A DNA stretch of 35,347 nucleotides from Buchnera aphidicola (Melaphis rhois) (GTDB taxonomy: Bacteria > Pseudomonadota > Gammaproteobacteria > Enterobacterales > Enterobacteriaceae): the NCBI RefSeq assembly GCF_005080745.1, contig NZ_CP033004.1:364393-399739 (forward strand). The letters run 5' to 3'. Positions within the stretch are counted from its first letter, which is position 1, and every line of letters starts with the position of its first letter. Made by a program: the position numbers and the translations under genes. Below, in pieces: positions 8,916 to 19,450 of this stretch. The notes below the pieces were generated by a model, which worked only from the letters and a program-made list of their open reading frames with translations, was not told the origin of the DNA and did not search any database.

Positions 8916-9303
8916 TGTAATATATCTATAAACGATTTTAAAAATATTATTTTACAGATACTATATTACATCTTGATATATATAAATTTAAAATTTTAAA
9001 GTAACAGTATATCATTACTTTGTCAATTAACTTTTTAAAAATGATACTACTTATTAAATATAATACTAATTTTAATATAGTAACTTTATTAGTAAATTAA
9101 AATATATATTTTAAATTTAAACTTTTAACTATATATCACATTAATAAAATTAAATAAATTACAAAATTTTATTTTAATAAAAAATGTAAATATAAAATAT
9201 TATACGTTATTTAATTTTGACAGAACAATGATATACTTTTAACTGTGTTTTAAACGTATTTCATATTATCAAATAAAACTGTTCTTCACATTGTGCAAGA
9301 AAA
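8916..9303. other. Spacer downstream of asnS
   Basis: A 388-base A+T-rich stretch with no supported gene. In E. coli the porin gene ompF follows asnS; no porin peptide is visible here, so the gene is absent from this locus or eroded beyond recognition. Confidence 0.5.
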
Positions 9304-10704
9304 TCAAATATTAGAGTTATTCATAGTTCTGGGAAACGGAGATACATCTTTTATATTCTTAACGCCTATTATATATGACAAAAAACGTTCGAATCCTAAT
9401 CCAAATCCTGAATGCGGAACGGTTCCATATTTTCTAAGATCTCTATACCACCAATAACTGTCTTTGTTTAATTTAAATTCTAAAAATCGTTTATCTAAAA
9501 TATCTAATTTTTCCTCTCTTTCAGAACCTCCTAAAATTTCACCAATTGTAGGAACTAATAAGTCCATAGCTGCAACAGTATTTCCATTTTCATTTAATTT
9601 CATATAAAAAGCTTTAAGCGATCTAGGATAATTTATAATTATAGTTGGAAATCTAAAATGTTTTTCTACAATATATTTTTCGTGATCTGATGATAAATCC
9701 ATTCCTAAAAATATTTTTTGATTAGAAAACTGAGACGATTTTTTTAAAATATCTATTACTTCTTTGTATTCTATTTTAATAAATTTTCTATTTGAAAATT
9801 CTTGCAATCTAACAACAATATTTTCATCTAAAGTATTTTTAAAAAATTCAATATCAACTTGGCACTGTTCTAATATAACGTTAACTGAATATTGTAATAT
9901 ATGTTCAGATAATGAAATTAAATCATTTAGTTTAGAAAAAGCTGTTTCTACTTCTAACATCCAAAACTCAGCAAGATGTCTACTAGTATTAGAATTTTCT
10001 GCTCTAAATGTTGGTCCAAAAGAATACACTTTAGACAAAGCGCATGCATAAGCTTCTAAACTTAATTGTCCAGAAACACTTAGAAAACTTTCTCTTCCAA
10101 AAAAATCTTTTTTAAAGTCTACTTTTCCATTGTTTTTCATAGGAATATTAGAAAAATCTAATGTAGACACTTTAAACATTTCACCACCACCTTCAGAATT
10201 TAATCCCGTAATAATAGGTGTTGCAATCCAGTAATATCCATACTTATCAAGAAGTTGATGTAAAGTGTGAAATAAACAATTTCTAATTCTAGATATAGCT
10301 CTAATAAAACTAGTTCTTGGTCTTAGATGAGAATACTCTCTTAAGTGTTCTAAAGAATGTTTTTTAGATGACATAGGATAAGTAGAAGGGTTTTTTATCC
10401 ATCCAATAATTTTTATCTCTCTTGCATTTACTTCATATAATTGTTTTCTTCCTATTGATTTAATTAATATACCGCTAATTATAATTGAACAACCAACTGT
10501 TATTTTTATAATTTCTTCGTAATAATTAGATAAAGAACAATAAGCTACAACTTGAATTGTATGTAAATAAGATCCATCATATACGTCAATAAACGTAATT
10601 CCAGATTTTGAACTTCTTCTATTTCTTACCCATCCTTTTATTTCGATATATTTATTAGTTTTGACTGTATCATAATATATATCAGATATAGAAACTATAT
10701 CCAT
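9304..10704 (-). CDS. asnS: Asparaginyl-tRNA synthetase
   Basis: AsnS charges tRNA-Asn with asparagine. The protein is 466 residues, exactly the E. coli length. An N-terminal anticodon-binding OB fold (GWVRNRRSSKSGITFIDVYDG) is followed by the class II catalytic core, with motif 2 in FRAENSNTSRHLAEFWMLE and motif 3 in GFGLGFERFL. The ATG follows an AGAGGAA ribosome binding site. pncB lies directly upstream on the same strand, as in E. coli. Confidence 0.97.
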   Translation of the reverse strand: MDIVSISDIYYDTVKTNKYIEIKGWVRNRRSSKSGITFIDVYDGSYLHTIQVVAYCSLSNYYEEIIKITVGCSIIISGILIKSIGRKQLYEVNAREIKIIGWIKNPSTYPMSSKKHSLEHLREYSHLRPRTSFIRAISRIRNCLFHTLHQLLDKYGYYWIATPIITGLNSEGGGEMFKVSTLDFSNIPMKNNGKVDFKKDFFGRESFLSVSGQLSLEAYACALSKVYSFGPTFRAENSNTSRHLAEFWMLEVETAFSKLNDLISLSEHILQYSVNVILEQCQVDIEFFKNTLDENIVVRLQEFSNRKFIKIEYKEVIDILKKSSQFSNQKIFLGMDLSSDHEKYIVEKHFRFPTIIINYPRSLKAFYMKLNENGNTVAAMDLLVPTIGEILGGSEREEKLDILDKRFLEFKLNKDSYWWYRDLRKYGTVPHSGFGLGFERFLSYIIGVKNIKDVSPFPRTMNNSNI

Positions 10705-10762
10705 AATCGTTCCTCTTAATAATAATTAAAAAAAATTAATCTAACGAAATTACTATCTTGAA

Positions 10763-11949
10763 TTATACATTAAACGCTTGTTTTAAATCTTGCATAAATG
10801 ATTCATTTATACAAACCATTTTACCTGGACTATCTGAAAGTTTAGCTACCGGTTTTCCATTACATTTTACTAATTTTATTACAATATTTAAAGGATTAAC
10901 ATTAGGAATATCACAAGTTAATTTTGTTCCTATTCCAAACATAATATTTATTTTTTTGTTAAAAAAATGAAATAAATCAGCTATATTATTAAAATTTAAA
11001 TTATCTGAAAATAACAATGTTTTCTTTAAAGGATCGATTCCCAAAGATATATAATGACTAATGGCTTTTTCTCCCCATTCAAAAGGATCACCAGAATCAT
11101 GTCTCAATCCTTGATAATAACTAGCTAAATTAAAATCAAAATCTTTTAAAAAAGCATCCATAGAAATGCAATCTGTAAGAGCAATACCTAACTGTGCTTT
11201 ATAATATTTTAACCATATTTTTAATGCCATTTTTTGACTGTTTTTCAAAATAGGACTAATTTGTTGATGAGCTTGAAACCATTCATGAGATTGCGTACCC
11301 ACTGGATTTATACCTAATATCCGAGAAATGTGATAATTACTTGATCCTACTAACCACGGAAAGGTGTTTTTTAAAAATTGAACTAGAGAAAAGTGAACAT
11401 TATAAGAAAATCTTCTTCGTGTTCCAAAATCGATTATTTTAAGATTAGATAAATCTAAATCTTTAGTCATCTCATAAAAAGTAGAAATTTTTTTTTTAAG
11501 TAATTTAAAGCAATACGTGTAGTAACATTAGGTGATTCGTTTTGATGAACAATTTCACTGATTAACGCTAATAAAGGAACTTCCCATAATATTACTTCTT
11601 TCCACAATCCACGTATATGGATACATAATTTCCCATTTTTATCAAATATATTTACTTGAGAAACATTATATCTAAAATTTTTTAACCATAATAAATATTT
11701 TTTTGTAAAAAAAGGAAGTGAAGACATATAATTATATTCATCGTCAGTAAGATATAAATTAGTAGACATCATGTTAATTTGATTAATTAAAATGTTAGAA
11801 TAACACCCAAACGAATTATTTCCTCTACACAAAAATTTTGCAGAAACAGTAATGTTTCTATAATAATAAAAAACTACCTGCTGCATGTGAAATTTATAAG
11901 CATCGGTATCTAAAAAAGTTGTTAATATTGAATAATCATATTTTTTCAT
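10763..11949 (-). CDS. pncB: Nicotinate phosphoribosyltransferase, frameshifted at an A10 run
   Basis: PncB makes nicotinate mononucleotide from nicotinate and PRPP, the entry step of NAD salvage. The reading frame is split. The first part (11467-11949, 160 residues) covers [12 protein letters not shown] to IALNYLKKK and then runs out of frame; the second (10763-11470) resumes at about [11 protein letters not shown] and holds IDFGTRRRF, the active-site His in [13 protein letters not shown], the RHDSGDP loop and KLSDSPGK. The break is at a T10 run, 11488-11497 (A10 in the mRNA). One more A gives a continuous 395-residue protein (E. coli 400) with no other lesion. Every motif is intact, so rescue by slippage is plausible. 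Confidence 0.92.
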
Positions 11950-12181
11950 GTCACATTATATAATTTTTTTAGTTAAAGGAGCAGTATAAACATTTTCATA
12001 GTATATTAATATTAATACATATAATATATAATTGTTTTAAAAAAACAAGTTTTAATTATATTTTTAATTATGTTATAAGATACGTTTCAAATTTTATCAT
12101 ATATAGCAAATGCGTATAAATATTTAGAAATACAAATAAAAACTTTATTTGTAACACATTTACTGATTTAGGTACTAAACA

Positions 12182-13189
12182 TTGTATAATTTAATACGAA
12201 ACATATTATTCAAACTTGATCCAGAAAAATCACATTCATTATTATTAAAATGTTTAAAACTAAAGTCGTATTTTCATACGAAGCGTATTAATTATAATAA
12301 ATATTTATACAAACCTGTAAAACTTATGGGTTTAAATTTTAAAAATGCCTTAGGTTTAGCAGCTGGTCTAGATAAAAATGGAATATATGTTGATAGCTTT
12401 GCTAAAATGGGGTTTGGCTTTATAGAAATAGGAACTGTTACTCCAAAACCTCAAAGTGGAAATAAAATACCTCGTTTGTTTAGAATAATCCCAGCACATG
12501 CATTAATAAATCGTATGGGTTTTAATAACAGCGGAATAGATCAAATAGTATCTAATTTAAAAAAAATTTCTTTCAAAGGAGTTATAGGAGTAAATATAGG
12601 AAAAAATAAAAATACACCTATTGAAAAAGGAATCTTAGATTATATTCATTGTATGAAAAAAATTTATTATCTTTCTAGTTATATTGCTATAAATATATCA
12701 TCTCCTAATACACAAAAATTACGAGAACTACAATATGGAATATTATTTGAAAAACTACTCGTTGGAATTAAACATACACAAGAAAAACTAACTAAAATAT
12801 ATAAAAAGCACGTTCCTATAGCAATAAAAATTTCACCTGATTTATCAGAACAAGAGATCATTCATATTTGTTATAATTTAATTAAATATGATATAGATGC
12901 TGTCATCGCAACAAATACTACATCAGATTTTTCTCTCATCAAAGGTTTACAGAATAGTACTGAGATAGGTGGATTAAGTGGCCAACCATTACAATCTAAA
13001 AGTACTAATATTATAAAGATATTAAATAGAGAATTAAAAAACAGAATTGTAATTATTGGAGTGGGCGGTATAGATTCTTTGATTTCAGCTCGAGAAAAAA
13101 TACATTCAGGAGCACAATTAATTCAATTATATTCTTCACTAATATATCATGGACCAAAAATTGTAAAAAAAATAATAAAATATTTATAG
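12182..13189 (+). CDS. pyrD: Dihydroorotate dehydrogenase (quinone), class 2
   Basis: PyrD oxidises dihydroorotate to orotate with FMN and quinone at the inner membrane, the fourth step of UMP synthesis. The 335-residue protein (E. coli 336) opens with the amphipathic N-terminal helix that marks the membrane-bound class, then shows [21 protein letters not shown] and catalytic Ser174 in NISSPNT, and ends with VGGIDS and GAQLIQLYS for FMN phosphate. The start is TTG: it gives the family N-terminus ([14 protein letters not shown]), and no ATG is near. It stands divergent from pncB and works with pyrBI later in the window. Confidence 0.95.
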   Translation: MYNLIRNILFKLDPEKSHSLLLKCLKLKSYFHTKRINYNKYLYKPVKLMGLNFKNALGLAAGLDKNGIYVDSFAKMGFGFIEIGTVTPKPQSGNKIPRLFRIIPAHALINRMGFNNSGIDQIVSNLKKISFKGVIGVNIGKNKNTPIEKGILDYIHCMKKIYYLSSYIAINISSPNTQKLRELQYGILFEKLLVGIKHTQEKLTKIYKKHVPIAIKISPDLSEQEIIHICYNLIKYDIDAVIATNTTSDFSLIKGLQNSTEIGGLSGQPLQSKSTNIIKILNRELKNRIVIIGVGGIDSLISAREKIHSGAQLIQLYSSLIYHGPKIVKKIIKYL

Positions 13190-13458
13190 ATTAGTTGATC
13201 AAAAATTATTTTTCAAAACACAAAAATTAAACGTAACTTAATTATATTAAATATATATAATTAATACATGAACATTATACATAATTTGAGTTATTTTTTT
13301 AAAGATTACTAATGAAATAATACTATTCTATATATACTCCTAAATAATTATTTATACAATATGTAATTAAGCTTAATTAAAAGAAGTTATTAAAATTTAT
13401 ATCATTAAAATAATGTATTTTATATTGTACTTAAATTCTAATTTAAAAGAGATTTATT

Positions 13459-15333
13459 ATGTCACTAGTTTACATGCAAAATGCTAGTTTTTTACTTAAC
13501 AAAAACGAATTATTACATAATGTAAATTTTACAATTAATAAAAAAGAGCGAATTTGTCTAGTCGGAAACAATGGAACAGGAAAATCGACTTTTCTAAATA
13601 TTATTATGAAAAAAGAACCACTAGATCATGGTCTTATTATATATAAAAAAAATATAAAGATAAAATATTTAGAACAAACTATCATAAATAATGATAGCTG
13701 CTCTATTTACGATTTTATTTGTGATGGAATTGGACAAGAATCTAAATATTTAAAAAATTATTTCCATATTTTAAATAATTTCAAATCTATTACATCTTCT
13801 AACAATTTAATACTACTAAATAGTCTAGAAGAAATTTTTGACAAAAAAAAACTATGGAAAAAAAAAGAGAAGATCGATAACATTATAAAAATGCTTGATT
13901 TAAAAAATCATTCTTTGTTATCCTCTCTTTCTGCAGGATGTTTAAGAAAAATAGAAATAGGAAAGATATTAGTAAGCGAACCTAACTTAATTATATTAGA
14001 TGAACCTACAAACTATTTAGACCTCGCTACCATTAATTGGTTAGAAGAATTTTTAATACAGAATTCGGTAAGCGTATTGTTTGTTTCTCATGATCGATCT
14101 TTCATAAATAATATATCTACTAGAATTATTAATTTAAATTCTGGAAATATAATTTCATGGTCAGGAAACTATGATTCTTTCTTAAATAATCAATTTAATA
14201 ATAAATGTAAAATTGAAATTGATAAAACAAAATTTAATAAAAAATTAGAACAAGAAAAACGATGGACTAACAGTGGAACAAAAGCACGTACCACTAAAAA
14301 TATAAGTCGAATTAAACGATTCAAACACATGATGAATATTAAAAATCTTGAACAAAAACCTGAAAAAAGAATAAAAATCTTAATTAATGAAAATCATTAC
14401 TCAGGAAATATCTTGTTTAAATTAGAAAAAGTGTGTTTTCGATTTAATGAATTTCCCTTAATAAATGATTTTTCCGATACTGTTAAAAAAGGTGAAAAAA
14501 TTGCATTAATTGGAACAAACGGAAGTGGTAAAACTACACTATTAAAATTAATAATTGGAAAATTAAAACTAAATAGTGGAAATATTTATTCTAATCCAAA
14601 CATTAAATTTGCTTATTTTGATCAAACAAGAACTCAAATTAGACTTGAAGAAACTGTATTAAATAATTTAATATACGAAAAAGAAGAAATTTACATTAAC
14701 AATAAAAAATACCACAAACTAAAATATCTAGAAAATTTCCTATTTTCTAAAAATAAGGTAAAGTTGAAAGCCAAAGCATTGTCAGGTGGAGAAAGAAATA
14801 AATTGCTATTAGCTAAACTATTTTTAAAAGAAAGTAACGTATTAATATTGGATGAACCAACTAATGATTTAGATTTAGAGTCATTACAAGCTTTAGAAAT
14901 TGCGCTAAAACAATACAAGGGCATTATATTATTAATTAGCCATGATAAGACATTTATACAAAATATTGTTAATAAGTATTGGAGTTTCGAAAAAAATGGA
15001 TGTATTAAAAAATATTTAACTTTTCCAAGCATAAAAAAACTCACAAGTACTGTATTATCTTCTCATTACGAGATTAATTCAAAACATAAAAAAAATAAAT
15101 TAATATCTAAAATATTAAATAATAATTTAAAAAAGGAACTAAAAAATATGCCGAATGTAATAGAAAAAATAGAATCTAATATTGCAAAATTACAAAAAGA
15201 AATAAACACTTCAAATTTTTTTCATTCATCGTTACATAATCAAAAAAAAACATTACATGAATTAAAAAACGAAGAAGCAAATTTAGATAAGCAATTTTCA
15301 AGATGGGAATATTTAGAATCATATAAAAAATAG
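13459..15333 (+). CDS. uup: ABC-F type ATPase Uup
   Basis: Uup is a soluble ABC-F protein with two ATPase domains and no membrane part, linked in E. coli to ribosome function and to excision of transposons. The protein is 624 residues (E. coli 635). Domain 1 has Walker A GNNGTGKST at 36-44, a degenerate signature LSAG and Walker B LIILDEPTNYLDL. Domain 2 has GTNGSGKTT, LSGGERNK and VLILDEPTNDLDL. The C-terminal 60 or so residues form the charged coiled coil that binds DNA or ribosome in relatives. AAAAGAGAT before the ATG acts as ribosome binding site. Confidence 0.95.
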   Translation: MSLVYMQNASFLLNKNELLHNVNFTINKKERICLVGNNGTGKSTFLNIIMKKEPLDHGLIIYKKNIKIKYLEQTIINNDSCSIYDFICDGIGQESKYLKNYFHILNNFKSITSSNNLILLNSLEEIFDKKKLWKKKEKIDNIIKMLDLKNHSLLSSLSAGCLRKIEIGKILVSEPNLIILDEPTNYLDLATINWLEEFLIQNSVSVLFVSHDRSFINNISTRIINLNSGNIISWSGNYDSFLNNQFNNKCKIEIDKTKFNKKLEQEKRWTNSGTKARTTKNISRIKRFKHMMNIKNLEQKPEKRIKILINENHYSGNILFKLEKVCFRFNEFPLINDFSDTVKKGEKIALIGTNGSGKTTLLKLIIGKLKLNSGNIYSNPNIKFAYFDQTRTQIRLEETVLNNLIYEKEEIYINNKKYHKLKYLENFLFSKNKVKLKAKALSGGERNKLLLAKLFLKESNVLILDEPTNDLDLESLQALEIALKQYKGIILLISHDKTFIQNIVNKYWSFEKNGCIKKYLTFPSIKKLTSTVLSSHYEINSKHKKNKLISKILNNNLKKELKNMPNVIEKIESNIAKLQKEINTSNFFHSSLHNQKKTLHELKNEEANLDKQFSRWEYLESYKK

Positions 15334-15353
15334 ATAAATTAAATTTATATGTT

Positions 15354-15375
15354 AACTATATACCGTTTTATAGTT
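15354..15375. terminator. Possible two-way terminator between uup and trhO
   Basis: A 7-base stem (15354-15360 with 15369-15375) and an 8-base loop lie in the 104-base gap between two genes that converge. TT follows on the plus strand. Position favours a terminator, but the stem is only A+T plus one G-C pair. Confidence 0.4.
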
Positions 15376-15437
15376 TTAGACTTACTAATGTAAGTATTAT
15401 TTCTAATCTAATTAAATTAAAATATACAATAATAAAT

Positions 15438-16418
15438 TTATATAGCAATACTTTGATTTACAAAAATATTTTTATATTTAAGATAATTAACAGTTGTCAT
15501 ACATTGCTTAGAACAACAATTATTAAACTTGTTAGAACATTCAATACACTGAATAAATAAATTATGACAAGTATTATTATAACAATTTTTATAAACATCA
15601 CAAATCTGGTTACATTGACAACACTTTGATAAAATATCAGTTGATACTGTTTCACTAATTCTTGCATCAAAAACAAAATTTTTTCCTTTAAACAAAATGG
15701 GTAAATTATTCTTTTTAGCATCATTTACATATCCTAGTATTCCTCCTTTTATTTGATAAATATATTTAAATCCATTGTATATCATCCAAGATGAGGTTTT
15801 TTCACACCGAATACCTCCAGTACAATAAAGTACGATTCTTTTGTTTTTTTCATCACCTAAAACATTCATAATATTTTTTAGTTGTTTTTTAAAGGTATCT
15901 ACTGGAATATTCAAAGCCTTTTCAAAATGTCCAATTTTATACTCATAATGATTTCGTACGTCTAAAAATATTACGTCAACTTTATTTAACATATTATTAA
16001 CATCAATAGCTTTTAAATATGTTCCAACATATTTCAAGTCATAGTTTTGTGTACATAAACCATCAGCAATAATTGTATTTCGTACTTTCATCCGTAATAC
16101 CCAAAAAGATTTTCTAGTATCTAATGCTTGATTGATGTATACGTTATTTAGTTCTGGAGAATAAGTATAAATAAAATTTTTTAAAATATCATATTTTTTA
16201 ATAGGAACACTTATTTGTGCATTAACACCCTCTTTAGCTATGTATACTCTACCAAATATATCTAAACTACAGAAACTAATATACCAATCATCTCTAAATT
16301 TTTGTGTATTATTAATAGTAAAATATTTATAAAAAGAAATTGTAATTCGTGGAATGTTATCAAATAACAGTTTATATTTTAGTGTCTTATTAGAAATACG
16401 ATTATGTAGTATAATCAT
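15438..16418 (-). CDS. trhO: tRNA uridine(34) hydroxylase (YceA/TrhO)
   Basis: TrhO uses oxygen to hydroxylate uridine 34 of certain tRNAs, the first step to cmo5U. The 326-residue product has an N-terminal domain with FGRVYIAKEGVNAQISVP, a rhodanese-like domain with FLDVRNHYEYKIGHFEKA and the catalytic cysteine loop VLYCTGGIRCEK, then a cysteine-rich C-terminal cluster of about 11 cysteines. The frame is open for 15 codons further upstream, but MIILHNRISN matches E. coli MPVLHNRISN and a GGAGA site stands 9 bases before this ATG, so 16418 is the start. The C-terminal basic tail of the E. coli protein is missing. Confidence 0.94.
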   Translation of the reverse strand: MIILHNRISNKTLKYKLLFDNIPRITISFYKYFTINNTQKFRDDWYISFCSLDIFGRVYIAKEGVNAQISVPIKKYDILKNFIYTYSPELNNVYINQALDTRKSFWVLRMKVRNTIIADGLCTQNYDLKYVGTYLKAIDVNNMLNKVDVIFLDVRNHYEYKIGHFEKALNIPVDTFKKQLKNIMNVLGDEKNKRIVLYCTGGIRCEKTSSWMIYNGFKYIYQIKGGILGYVNDAKKNNLPILFKGKNFVFDARISETVSTDILSKCCQCNQICDVYKNCYNNTCHNLFIQCIECSNKFNNCCSKQCMTTVNYLKYKNIFVNQSIAI

Positions 16419-16501
16419 AATTAAAATATCTCCGAAATTTTTAGAAATTAATATTTTAAACAAAATTTATACAAAAATGTCAAAATTCAATATATAAAGC
16501 A

Positions 16502-19360
16502 TTATACTAACTGTTTCTTTTTTAAAAGTAATTGTATTTGGTCCAATTGACACCGTTTTAAAGATTCTTTTGTTTTTTCTACTATTTCATCAGGAGCATG
16601 TTTCAAAAAATCTTTATTTGACAATCTTTTTTGTAATTTATTTATTTTTAAATCATTTTTGAATATATTATTGATTACTTTCTTTAGCTCTTTTTCTTTA
16701 GAAAAACATCCCAATATAGGAATTAATAATTCTGAACCAGTTATTGTATACGACAAAAACGGTAATTTATTTATTTCAGTAGATGACGTATATATATTTT
16801 CTAAATACAAAACCTTATTTAAGTAAATTTCATACTTTTTTATTAATTCATATGTTTTTAAATTAAAATTACAAAAATATATAGGTATTAATATTTTATG
16901 AGATAATTTCATATTAACTCTATACTGACGTATAATTAACATTATAGTTTTAATCCATTTCATATCTTCTATAATAATATTGTTTTTAAAATTTAAATCG
17001 TACTTTGGAAATGGACACAACATAATGGTATCAATATGCTTATATCGTGAAAATAAACGGATTTTCTGCCAAATTTCTTCAGTAATAAATGGAATAATAG
17101 GATGTAATAAGTACAATATTGACTCTAATACATATAATAAAGTATTTCTAGTTCCAGATAATTCTGAACTCGAACAAACTGTAATAAACGATTTAGATAA
17201 TTCTATATACAAATCGCAAAATTTATTCCAAACAAAATCATATAGTATATTCGAAGCTATATCAAACCTATACGTATCTAAAGCGTACCTATATTTTTTT
17301 ACTACCATATTAAGAGTTAATAAAATCCAGTGATCAGCTACAGATAACGATGTCTCTTTGTTATTTACTAATTGATTTTTGTCAATATTCATTAATACAA
17401 ATCGACTAGCGTTCCACAATTTATTACAAAAATTACGGTAACCATTTAGACGACTCACACTCCAATTAATATATCTAGTTGGACTTGCTAAAGCTGCACA
17501 TGTGAATCGCAATGCATCTGTACCTGTTGCAATAATTCCATGAGGAAATACACGTTTGGTCTGTTGACAAATTTGATTTTTTAATTTAGGTTGCAACATA
17601 CTATTTGTTCTTTTTTTGATCAAATCTGACAAAGTAATGCCATCAATCATATCTAAAGGATCAATAACATTTCCCTCAGATTTAGACATCTTTTTACCAT
17701 TTTCGTCACAAATCAAACCAGTAATATATACTATTTTAAAAGGTACTTTAGATCGGCCACGATGGTCTTTCATAAAATGCATACTTAACATAATCATTCT
17801 AGCTATCCAAAAAAAAATTATATCAAAACCACTTACAATAACATCAGTAGAATAAAAATTTTTTAGAAAACTAGTATTTTTTGGCCATCCTAATGATGAA
17901 AATATCCATAAACCAGAAGAAAACCATGTATCTAATACATTATTATCTTGTGTTAATTTAATGTTATCAGATAATTCGTGTATTTTTCTTACATCTTGTT
18001 CACTATGCCCTACATAAATATTGTCATTTTCATCATACCAAACAGGAATTTGATGTCCCCACCATAACTGTCTTGAAATACACCAATCTTGTATATTTTT
18101 CATCCAAGAAAAATAAATATTTTCGTATTGTTTAGGTATAAATTTAATATCTCCACTACGTACAGCTTGTAATGCTTGTTTAGCTAACAAAGAAATATTT
18201 AAATACCATTGATCAGTTAATAATGGCTCAATAATAGAGTTACTTCTATCCCCATACGAAATAGTTAGACGTGTCACTTTTATTTTTTCTAATTTTTTAT
18301 GCTTGATTAACTCATCAACGATCATTTTTCTTGCTACAAATTTATTTATATTATGAAATTTAAAAGGAATTTTTTCATTATAATAAAAAGAAGGATTTCC
18401 ATTTATATCATATTCTTCAGCAATATGAGAAATATTTCCATCAGGAGTCAAAATATTAATCATAGGTAAATTATGGCGTAACCCTATTTCGAAATCATTA
18501 AAATCATGAGCAGGAGTTACTTTAACACATCCTGTCCCTTTTTTAATTTGAACAAAGTTATCTCCAATAATAGGAATAATTCTATTAATTAACGGAACTA
18601 ATACTTTTTTACCTATTAAATTGCAATATCTTACATCTTCGGGATGTACAGCTATTGCTGTATCTCCAAATAGTGTTTCAGGTCGAGTAGTAGCAATAAT
18701 TAAATATTGATTTTCTGTTTTATTAATATCATCACTATCTTCGTTAATTAAAGTATATTTTATATACCACATTTTTCCTATAATATCACGATTTTGAACC
18801 TCTAAATCAGAAATTACAGTTTTTAACACAGGATCCCAGTTAACTAACTTTTTTCTTTTATATATTAGTTTCTGATTATATAAAATTATAAATGCTTCTT
18901 TTACCGAGTCAGATATGTCACGATCTAAAGTAAATTTCTCTTTTGTCCAATCTACAGAAATGCCTAATCTACGCATTTGATGTGTAATATTTCTTACAGA
19001 ATTTTTCTTCCATTCCCATGCTTTTTTTATAAAATTTTCTTTGCCATACTCTCGAATAGTTTTCTTATCTTCTAATAATATTTTTTTTTCAAGAACGATT
19101 TGAGTGGCTATTCCAGCATGATCAGTTCCCACTTGCCAAAAAGTATTTTTTCCTTGCATACGATGATATCGTATTAAAATATCCATAATAGTATATTGAA
19201 ATGCGTGACCTATATGCAAGTGACCTGTTATATTTGGAGGAGGAAGTATTATGCAAAAGTTAGACTTATTTACATCTAAACTAGGTTTAAAATATCCATT
19301 TTTTTCCCAAAATATATATAATTCCTTTTCAACATTAATAGGATCAAAATATTTTTTCAT
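16502..19360 (-). CDS. valS: Valyl-tRNA synthetase
   Basis: ValS charges tRNA-Val and edits mischarged threonine. It is 952 residues (E. coli 951). Class I motifs are the HIGH box at residues 49-52 and KMSKS in GKKMSKSEGNVIDP. The CP1 editing domain shows TTRPETLFGDTAIAVHPED and CVKVTPAHDFNDFEIG. The C-terminus is the usual Lys-rich coiled coil. It follows pepA after 90 bases; in E. coli holC lies between them and is missing here. Confidence 0.97.
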   Translation of the reverse strand: MKKYFDPINVEKELYIFWEKNGYFKPSLDVNKSNFCIILPPPNITGHLHIGHAFQYTIMDILIRYHRMQGKNTFWQVGTDHAGIATQIVLEKKILLEDKKTIREYGKENFIKKAWEWKKNSVRNITHQMRRLGISVDWTKEKFTLDRDISDSVKEAFIILYNQKLIYKRKKLVNWDPVLKTVISDLEVQNRDIIGKMWYIKYTLINEDSDDINKTENQYLIIATTRPETLFGDTAIAVHPEDVRYCNLIGKKVLVPLINRIIPIIGDNFVQIKKGTGCVKVTPAHDFNDFEIGLRHNLPMINILTPDGNISHIAEEYDINGNPSFYYNEKIPFKFHNINKFVARKMIVDELIKHKKLEKIKVTRLTISYGDRSNSIIEPLLTDQWYLNISLLAKQALQAVRSGDIKFIPKQYENIYFSWMKNIQDWCISRQLWWGHQIPVWYDENDNIYVGHSEQDVRKIHELSDNIKLTQDNNVLDTWFSSGLWIFSSLGWPKNTSFLKNFYSTDVIVSGFDIIFFWIARMIMLSMHFMKDHRGRSKVPFKIVYITGLICDENGKKMSKSEGNVIDPLDMIDGITLSDLIKKRTNSMLQPKLKNQICQQTKRVFPHGIIATGTDALRFTCAALASPTRYINWSVSRLNGYRNFCNKLWNASRFVLMNIDKNQLVNNKETSLSVADHWILLTLNMVVKKYRYALDTYRFDIASNILYDFVWNKFCDLYIELSKSFITVCSSSELSGTRNTLLYVLESILYLLHPIIPFITEEIWQKIRLFSRYKHIDTIMLCPFPKYDLNFKNNIIIEDMKWIKTIMLIIRQYRVNMKLSHKILIPIYFCNFNLKTYELIKKYEIYLNKVLYLENIYTSSTEINKLPFLSYTITGSELLIPILGCFSKEKELKKVINNIFKNDLKINKLQKRLSNKDFLKHAPDEIVEKTKESLKRCQLDQIQLLLKKKQLV

Positions 19361-19380
19361 TTTATAAAATTATTAGTCAA

Positions 19381-19436
19381 AATATGATAAAATCATATTA
19401 GAAGTGATTTAGAAGATATAACTAACAAAGTTATAT
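19381..19436 (-). terminator. Two A+T-rich hairpins between pepA and valS
   Basis: Two perfect 8-base stems lie in the 90-base gap: 19416-19423 with 19429-19436 (5-base loop, 15 bases after the pepA stop) and 19381-19388 with 19392-19399 (3-base loop). Neither has a strong T tract. They may mark the end of the pepA transcript or an RNA processing site where holC was lost. Confidence 0.35.
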
Positions 19437-19450
19437 ATGTTTAAACTACG

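Noticed and set aside
9214..9300. Separated AGAACA and TGTTCT copies after asnS as an inverted repeat
   Set aside because: The arms are short and about 60 bases apart; chance is a sufficient explanation.
15497..15724. 75-codon minus-strand frame inside trhO
   Set aside because: It is a shifted frame over the cysteine-rich end of trhO; the trhO frame itself is intact and matches the family.
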